Below are positions 59,549 through 64,000 of a DNA stretch of 64,000 bases, in pieces. The position numbers and the translations under genes were made by a program. The notes beneath the pieces are model-generated. The model did no database searches. It worked only from the letters and a program-made list of their open reading frames with translations, and was not told the origin of the DNA. The DNA comes from CAWHQZ01 sp963831645 (GTDB taxonomy: Bacteria > Pseudomonadota > Alphaproteobacteria > Rhizobiales > Aestuariivirgaceae): assembly GCA_963831645.1 (NCBI GenBank), contig CAWHQZ010000023.1, positions 372,001 through 436,000 of the forward strand. Reading direction: 5' to 3'. Position 1 is the first letter of the stretch, and each line of letters begins with the position of its first letter.

Positions 59549-61984
59549 ATGACCGAACCAGCCCCAGTTGTGCAAAAAACCGCATACTCGGACGCGCTCT
59601 ATCCGGTGCTTCCGCTGCGCGATATCGTCGTGTTTCCGCACATGATCGTGCCGCTTTTCGTCGGTCGCGAGAAGTCGATCAAGGCCCTGGAAGAGGTCAT
59701 GCGCGAGGACAAGAAGGTGCTACTCGTTGCGCAGCGTAACGCCGCCGACGATGATCCCGCGCCGGCGGCGCTTTATGAAGTTGGCACTATCGCCGCGGTG
59801 CTGCAACTGCTCAAGCTTCCCGACGGAACGGTGAAAGTGCTCGTGGAAGGCGCCAGCCGGGCCAGAATTTCTGGGTTCACCAATCGCGAGGACTTCTACG
59901 AGGCGGTGGTCGAGCACGTGTCTGCTGACGATGCTGGCCTCGGCAAGGAAACCGAGGCCCTCGCCCGTACAGTCGCTTCGCAGTTCGACAGCTACGTCAA
60001 GCTCAACAAGAAGGTGCCGCAGGAAGTCCTTGCGACCATTGGCCAGATAAAGGATCACTCCAAGCTTGCCGACACGGTTGCTTCGCACCTGGCGATCAAG
60101 CTCGCCGAGAAGCAGGAGTTGCTCGAGGTCCTGTCTGTTACCGCCCGCCTGGAGAAGGTCTACACCCTCATGGAGGGCGAAATCTCGGTGCTGCAGGTGG
60201 AGAAGCGCATTCGCTCCCGCGTCAAGCGGCAGATGGAGAAGACGCAGCGCGAATACTATCTCAACGAACAGATCAAAGCCATCCAGAAGGAGTTGGGTGA
60301 CGGCGAGGAGCGTGATGAACTCGCCGAGCTGGAGCAGCGCATCAAGAGTACGAAGTTCTCCAAGGAGGCTCGCGAACGGGCGGAAGCCGAGCTGAAGAAG
60401 CTCCGGCAGATGAGCCCGATGTCGGCGGAAGCCACCGTGGTGCGAAACTATCTCGACTGGCTGCTGGGAATTCCGTGGGGGGACAAAAGCAAGGTCAAGC
60501 GTGACCTGAGTTTCGCCGAAAATGTCCTGGAACGAGATCATTACGGCCTTGAAAAGGTCAAGGAGCGCATCGTCGAGTATTTGGCGGTTCAGGCGCGCAC
60601 CAACCGCATGCGGGGCCCGATTTTGTGCCTGGTCGGCCCGCCGGGAGTGGGCAAGACGTCGCTCGGCAAGTCGATTGCCAAGGCGACCGGGCGCGAGTTT
60701 GTGCGCATGTCGCTGGGAGGCGTGCGTGATGAAGCGGAAATCCGTGGCCACCGCCGCACCTACATCGGTTCCATGCCAGGCAAGGTTCTGCAATCGATGC
60801 GCAAGGCGAAAAAGATCAACCCGTTTTTCCTGCTCGACGAGATCGACAAGATGGGCATGGACTTTCGCGGCGATCCGTCATCGGCGCTTTTGGAGGTCCT
60901 CGATCCCGAGCAGAACTCGACATTCATGGACCACTATCTCGAGATTGAATACGACCTGTCGAACGTGATGTTCGTTACCACGGCGAACACGCTGAACATT
61001 CCTCCGGCGCTCATGGATCGAATGGAGTTGATCCGAATCGCCGGCTACACCGAGGATGAAAAGGTCGAAATTGCCCAGCGGCATCTCATTCCCAAGACCA
61101 TGGAACACCATGGCTTGAGCAAGAATGAATTTCAGATCCAAAAAGATGCGCTTGTCGACATCATTCGTCGTTACACCCGCGAAGCGGGAGTCCGCAATCT
61201 CGAACGCGAGATTTCGACGCTTGCCCGCAAGTCGGTCAAGAATTTCCTCAAGAACAAGAAACTCAAGACGGTAAGGATTGTAAAGAAGCAACTCGAGCAG
61301 TTTCTGGGTGTGCCGAAGTTCCGCTACGGGGAAGCTGAGAGCGAGCACCTGGTTGGCGTAGTCACCGGTCTGGCCTGGACCGAGGTGGGGGGTGAGTTGC
61401 TTACCATTGAAGCGCTGATGATGCCCGGCAAGGGCAAGATGACGGTAACCGGAAATCTGCGCGAGGTTATGAAGGAATCCATATCCGCGGCCTCGTCCTA
61501 TGTGCGCTCGCGCGCCGTCGAGTTCGGTGTCAAGCCGCCGTTGTTCAACAGGCGTGACATTCATGTTCACGTTCCCGAAGGCGCGACCCCGAAGGACGGA
61601 CCCTCGGCCGGTATCGCGATGGTGACGGCAATCGTCTCGGTGATCACCGGCATCCCCGCGCGCAAGGATGTGGCGATGACCGGCGAGATCACGCTCCGTG
61701 GCAGGGTGCTGCCTATCGGCGGCCTCAAGGAGAAGCTGCTGGCGGCGCTGCGCGGCGGCATGAAAAAGGTGATGATTCCGGAGGAGAACGCGAAAGACCT
61801 GGCGGAGATTCCCGACAATGTGAAGTCGCATCTAGACATCATACCGGTGTCGCGCATGGAAGACGTATTGAAGGTGGCGCTGACACGCAAGCCGAAGGCG
61901 ATCGCGTGGAACGAAGAGGCGGAGGAGGCGGCCGCTCTCGCCCGTGAGGAGCCGTCAAAGGACGAAGGCGTTACCGCACACTGA
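59549..61984 (+). CDS. lon: Lon ATP-dependent protease
   Basis: An 811-residue AAA+ protease. ATG 59549 (MTEPAPVVQKTAYSD) follows AAAGGAAG. It has an N-terminal substrate-binding LON domain (LPLRDIVVFPHMIVPLFVGR), a coiled middle (EKTQREYYLNEQIKAIQKELG), Walker A GPPGVGKTSLG, and catalytic Ser in TPKDGPSAGIAM with Lys in GGLKEKLLAAL. In alphaproteobacteria Lon removes DnaA, CcrM and SciP besides misfolded proteins. The 283-base upstream gap probably holds its own promoter. Confidence 0.97.
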   Translation: MTEPAPVVQKTAYSDALYPVLPLRDIVVFPHMIVPLFVGREKSIKALEEVMREDKKVLLVAQRNAADDDPAPAALYEVGTIAAVLQLLKLPDGTVKVLVEGASRARISGFTNREDFYEAVVEHVSADDAGLGKETEALARTVASQFDSYVKLNKKVPQEVLATIGQIKDHSKLADTVASHLAIKLAEKQELLEVLSVTARLEKVYTLMEGEISVLQVEKRIRSRVKRQMEKTQREYYLNEQIKAIQKELGDGEERDELAELEQRIKSTKFSKEARERAEAELKKLRQMSPMSAEATVVRNYLDWLLGIPWGDKSKVKRDLSFAENVLERDHYGLEKVKERIVEYLAVQARTNRMRGPILCLVGPPGVGKTSLGKSIAKATGREFVRMSLGGVRDEAEIRGHRRTYIGSMPGKVLQSMRKAKKINPFFLLDEIDKMGMDFRGDPSSALLEVLDPEQNSTFMDHYLEIEYDLSNVMFVTTANTLNIPPALMDRMELIRIAGYTEDEKVEIAQRHLIPKTMEHHGLSKNEFQIQKDALVDIIRRYTREAGVRNLEREISTLARKSVKNFLKNKKLKTVRIVKKQLEQFLGVPKFRYGEAESEHLVGVVTGLAWTEVGGELLTIEALMMPGKGKMTVTGNLREVMKESISAASSYVRSRAVEFGVKPPLFNRRDIHVHVPEGATPKDGPSAGIAMVTAIVSVITGIPARKDVAMTGEITLRGRVLPIGGLKEKLLAALRGGMKKVMIPEENAKDLAEIPDNVKSHLDIIPVSRMEDVLKVALTRKPKAIAWNEEAEEAAALAREEPSKDEGVTAH

Positions 61985-62110
61985 AGTCCGGCAAAGTGAT
62001 TCTCGTTTCCTGAGAAGCCTGGAAAGAGCGGTTTTGGCGCTTTGGCGCCTTGTGGGCCGCTCGCCTGAATTGGGCGCAATATCAGCCCCATAGCGTGTTC
62101 GTGCGGCGCG

Positions 62111-62125
62111 TTAACCGCCCGTTAA
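62111..62125. promoter_or_regulatory. CtrA-type box upstream of hupB
   Basis: TTAA-CCGCCCG-TTAA, a perfect full CtrA site (TTAA-N7-TTAA) with a further CC after each half. It lies 118 bases before the hupB ATG and about 125 bases after lon, so it most likely controls hupB. Confidence 0.6.
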
Positions 62126-62243
62126 CCAGAAAATTCTTTGCATTTCCGCCAACCCGCCGGCTGCGAGGCGCACTTGGCGGCACCAGGTAAGAAACCCGCG
62201 TATCGCTCCAACATTAGGTGCATGCGAGAAAGGACACCTAGAA

Positions 62244-62519
62244 ATGAATAAGATGGAACTCATCTCAAGGGTCGCCAAGGAAACCAAGCTTACCAATCGC
62301 GACGCCACCGAAGCCATCGAGGCGACAATCGCCAATATCATGAAAGCCCTGCAACGCGGCGATGATGTCCGCCTGGTTGGCTTCGGCACTTTCAAGGTAT
62401 CGCGAAGAAAGGCCAGCGAAGGGCGCAATCCACGGACCGGGGAAGCCATTCGGATTCCCTCCTCGAAGAATCCCAAGTTCCGCGCCGGGAAAACGTTCAA
62501 GGAAGCGATAAACGGCTAA
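62244..62519 (+). CDS. hupB: HU-family DNA-binding protein
   Basis: A 91-residue histone-like dimer that bends DNA and compacts the nucleoid. The family signature is GFGTFKVSRRKASEGRNPRTGEAIRIP, with the intercalating proline in RNPRTG. AGAAAGGA lies upstream of ATG 62244. The position after lon is conserved across proteobacteria. A CtrA-type box upstream and a terminator downstream suggest it is its own transcription unit. Confidence 0.96.
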   Translation: MNKMELISRVAKETKLTNRDATEAIEATIANIMKALQRGDDVRLVGFGTFKVSRRKASEGRNPRTGEAIRIPSSKNPKFRAGKTFKEAING

Positions 62520-62543
62520 TAAACCTGGTGCGGCGAAGGACTG

Positions 62544-62573
62544 CTCCAGCCTATCCAAGGCTGGAGTATCTTT
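62544..62573 (+). terminator. Rho-independent terminator after hupB
   Basis: Eight-base stem CTCCAGCC / GGCTGGAG with loop TATCCAA, followed by TATCTTT. It lies 25 bases after the hupB stop. Confidence 0.85.
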
Positions 62574-62641
62574 CCTCGTTGTCGATCTCTTCGATCGTCT
62601 TGCTTGCCTGGCGAGCCTCGTTGTGCATTAACGGCAACGCC

Positions 62642-62716
62642 GGGCGGTTAGCTCAGTGGTAGAGCATCTCGTTTACACCGAGAGGGTCGGGAGTTCGAAA
62701 CTCTCACCGCCCACCA
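62642..62716 (+). tRNA. tRNA-Val (anticodon UAC)
   Basis: A 75-base tRNA. The acceptor GGGCGGT pairs with ACCGCCC, followed by A-CCA encoded in the DNA. The anticodon stem TCTCG/CGAGA encloses TTTACAC with anticodon TAC at 62674-62676. T-arm CGGGAG-TTCGAAA-CTCTC. The insertion sequence begins only 22 bases downstream. Confidence 0.97.
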
Positions 62717-62718
62717 TG

Positions 62719-62738
62719 CTCATCCTATCTCATCCTAT
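62719..62738. repeat. Tandem 10-mer CTCATCCTAT at the IS edge
   Basis: CTCATCCTAT occurs twice in direct succession (62719-62728, 62729-62738) between tRNA-Val and the left end of the insertion sequence. ISAs1-type elements duplicate 8-10 bases of target, so one copy may be a target duplication and the other pre-existing or left by an earlier event. Confidence 0.6.
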
Positions 62739-64000
62739 CAGGGCACCGAGTCCAGGTTAACGGCGAAGCGGCTGGAGGATTTGGAGCAAGTATTGGGGGT
62801 CGTAGGCGGCGCGCTTACGTCGTCTTTTGATGGATCGTTTGTCGGCGACTTGACGAACCAAATTGAGTGCGAAGTGGCGGACGACGGCCATGTTCTTGGC
62901 GCCGTGACCGGCTCGCAGCCGTGACTGGTCCTCGTTGAAAGTCACGTCGAGGGTCCAGTGAAGGTTGTTCTCGATGGCCCAGTGGCTTCGCACGGCCGCG
63001 GCGAAGGCTTTGGCCGAGAGCGCGCGGGAAGAGATGTAGGATCGTCGTTCGGTGGCGATCTTGTCGCCTCTTTCGATGCGGCTTTCGACCATGGCGACGG
63101 CCAGGATGTCGGGGAACCGGGGAGCGCCCGGATAGGAACGCTCGGAGGCGATCCAGTCGACGGCGTGGGAGACCGCGTGGGATCGCATCTCGAGCCTGCC
63201 GTGATCCTTGCCGAGGGTCTCGAACCGCTCGACCTCGCCGCAAGGGGCTGTTTCGAAATAGCTTTTGATATCGGCATGCAGCGTCGGCTGGTTGTCCTTG
63301 ACGGCCAGAAGATAGTCGGCCTTGGCGTCGCGAATGTCCTGGGCGATGTTGGCATTGCATCCCATGGCGTCGATCGACACCAAGGCGCCGGCGAGGTCGA
63401 TGCGCTCGAGGAGGGCCGGAATGGCGGTGATTTCATTCGATTTCTCGCCGACCGCCTCCTGGCCGAGCACGAGCCGGCGGGTGGTGGCGAAGACGGACAC
63501 CAGATGCAGGGCCTTTTGGCCGGTCTTGCGATTGTGGCTGCGCCGCGAGGTCTTGCCGTCGATGGCAACAAGGTCTGGCTTGCCCGGCCAGCATTCGGCG
63601 ACCCACGACGAAAAGCAGGCCGCAAACAGCTCCGGGTCGACCCGGTTCATGATCGTGCGCAGCCAATCGACGCATGGGATGCCGTAGTGGAACTCCGAGA
63701 AGCCGCGCAGAAACGGCAGATGCGCTTCGCCCCAATCGACGATGTCGTCGTAGTCGTCACCGCTCGTGATGGTCCCGCACACGACCAGGAACAGCACCTC
63801 GCGCAACGGATAGGCGACCTTCCAGGATTGCCGGGTATCCTTGATCGCCGCCAAATGATCGAGCAACACACGCAGCCGTGGCTTGGGTGACAAGGCTTCC
63901 ATCAGACCCTCCCGAATCACACATGATTCAAGAGAATCACCACAGATCGGTCGGCGGAAGACCCCGCTACTCACCGTCAAGCCAAAAACCGCGTTAACCT
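62739..64000. mobile_element. ISAs1-family insertion sequence, right end beyond the window
   Basis: An element with one leftward transposase gene. The left end starts at 62739 (CAGGGCACCGAGTCCAGG, continuing TTAACG). At the window edge CGTTAACCT (63992-64000) is the inverted match of the inner part of that end (AGGTTAACG), so about 15 more bases should complete the right inverted repeat. Estimated total is near 1.28 kb. It appears intact. Codon choice is more uniformly GC-ending than in its neighbours. Confidence 0.88.
62757..63902 (-). CDS. ISAs1-family DDE transposase
   Basis: A 381-residue transposase starting at ATG 63902 (MEALSPKPRL) with GGGAGGG just upstream; the longer frame reaches back towards the right end of the element. 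An N-terminal DDE_Tnp_1-associated domain (REVLFLVVCGTITSGDDYDDI) is followed by the catalytic acids in LVAIDGKTSRRS, VSIDAMGCN and the conserved HWAIENNLHWTLDV (the E). Length and frame look complete, so the element may be mobile. Confidence 0.93.
   Translation of the reverse strand: MEALSPKPRLRVLLDHLAAIKDTRQSWKVAYPLREVLFLVVCGTITSGDDYDDIVDWGEAHLPFLRGFSEFHYGIPCVDWLRTIMNRVDPELFAACFSSWVAECWPGKPDLVAIDGKTSRRSHNRKTGQKALHLVSVFATTRRLVLGQEAVGEKSNEITAIPALLERIDLAGALVSIDAMGCNANIAQDIRDAKADYLLAVKDNQPTLHADIKSYFETAPCGEVERFETLGKDHGRLEMRSHAVSHAVDWIASERSYPGAPRFPDILAVAMVESRIERGDKIATERRSYISSRALSAKAFAAAVRSHWAIENNLHWTLDVTFNEDQSRLRAGHGAKNMAVVRHFALNLVRQVADKRSIKRRRKRAAYDPQYLLQILQPLRR

Overview
The window is core chromosome of an alphaproteobacterium, most likely a free-living or deep-branching member of the Rhizobiales/Hyphomicrobiales; I cannot name a genus. 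The evidence is gene order and regulatory vocabulary: rne / amiC-mrcA-prfB, NDUFA12-mlaD-DUF2155 facing aroQ-accB-accC-aat, iscR-iscS-sufBCDS-sufT-sufA, glnB-glnA beside nnr, tRNA-Leu-tig-clpP-clpX-lon-hupB-tRNA-Val, a BA14K protein, a bactofilin-M23 pair, and sequences resembling CtrA, IscR and sigma-54 sites. The DNA is GC-rich with uniform codon use up to an ISAs1-type insertion sequence at the right edge.

Layout. 1-4,100: aspS, a broken secreted-protein gene and an L,D-transpeptidase. 4,195-4,441: a tiny lysine/alanine peptide gene with its own promoter, dyad and terminator. 4,653-9,746: an oxidoreductase and a B12-dependent ribonucleotide reductase cut in two by an in-frame TAG. 10,069-20,197: a respiratory/lipid-transport operon facing a long leftward block (fatty-acid carboxylase, aroQ, aat, periplasmic quality control, RNase E). 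20,750-31,601: envelope genes (amidase, PBP1A with a frameshift, bactofilin/M23, AsmA-like) plus prfB with programmed frameshifting. 31,624-42,434: tyrS, anmK, a hydrolase and the complete SUF iron-sulfur operon. 42,442-51,831: helicase, aquaporin, parE and mixed accessory enzymes. 51,819-55,331: nitrogen assimilation (glnA, glnB) and nnr. 55,408-62,716: chaperone/protease block between two tRNAs. 62,739-64,000: the insertion sequence, running out of the window.

How it works together. The SUF operon is the best-wired unit: a near-perfect IscR type-1-like box lies over a TTGACT/TATATC promoter, followed by a 21-codon reading frame with three cysteines whose stop overlaps the iscR start, then regulator, two cysteine desulfurases, scaffold, carriers and maturation factor. 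The nitrogen unit carries a -24/-12 promoter in front of PII and glutamine synthetase. The ClpXP/Lon/HU block ends with a perfect TTAA-N7-TTAA CtrA-type box in front of hupB.

Oddities. Three genes (positions about 2,657, 6,619-6,621 and 23,108) are interrupted, two by apparent one-base insertions and one by a nonsense codon; sufA also lacks a stop at its expected end. These may be real lesions or draft-sequence errors. I found no CRISPR array, prophage, toxin-antitoxin pair or defence island.
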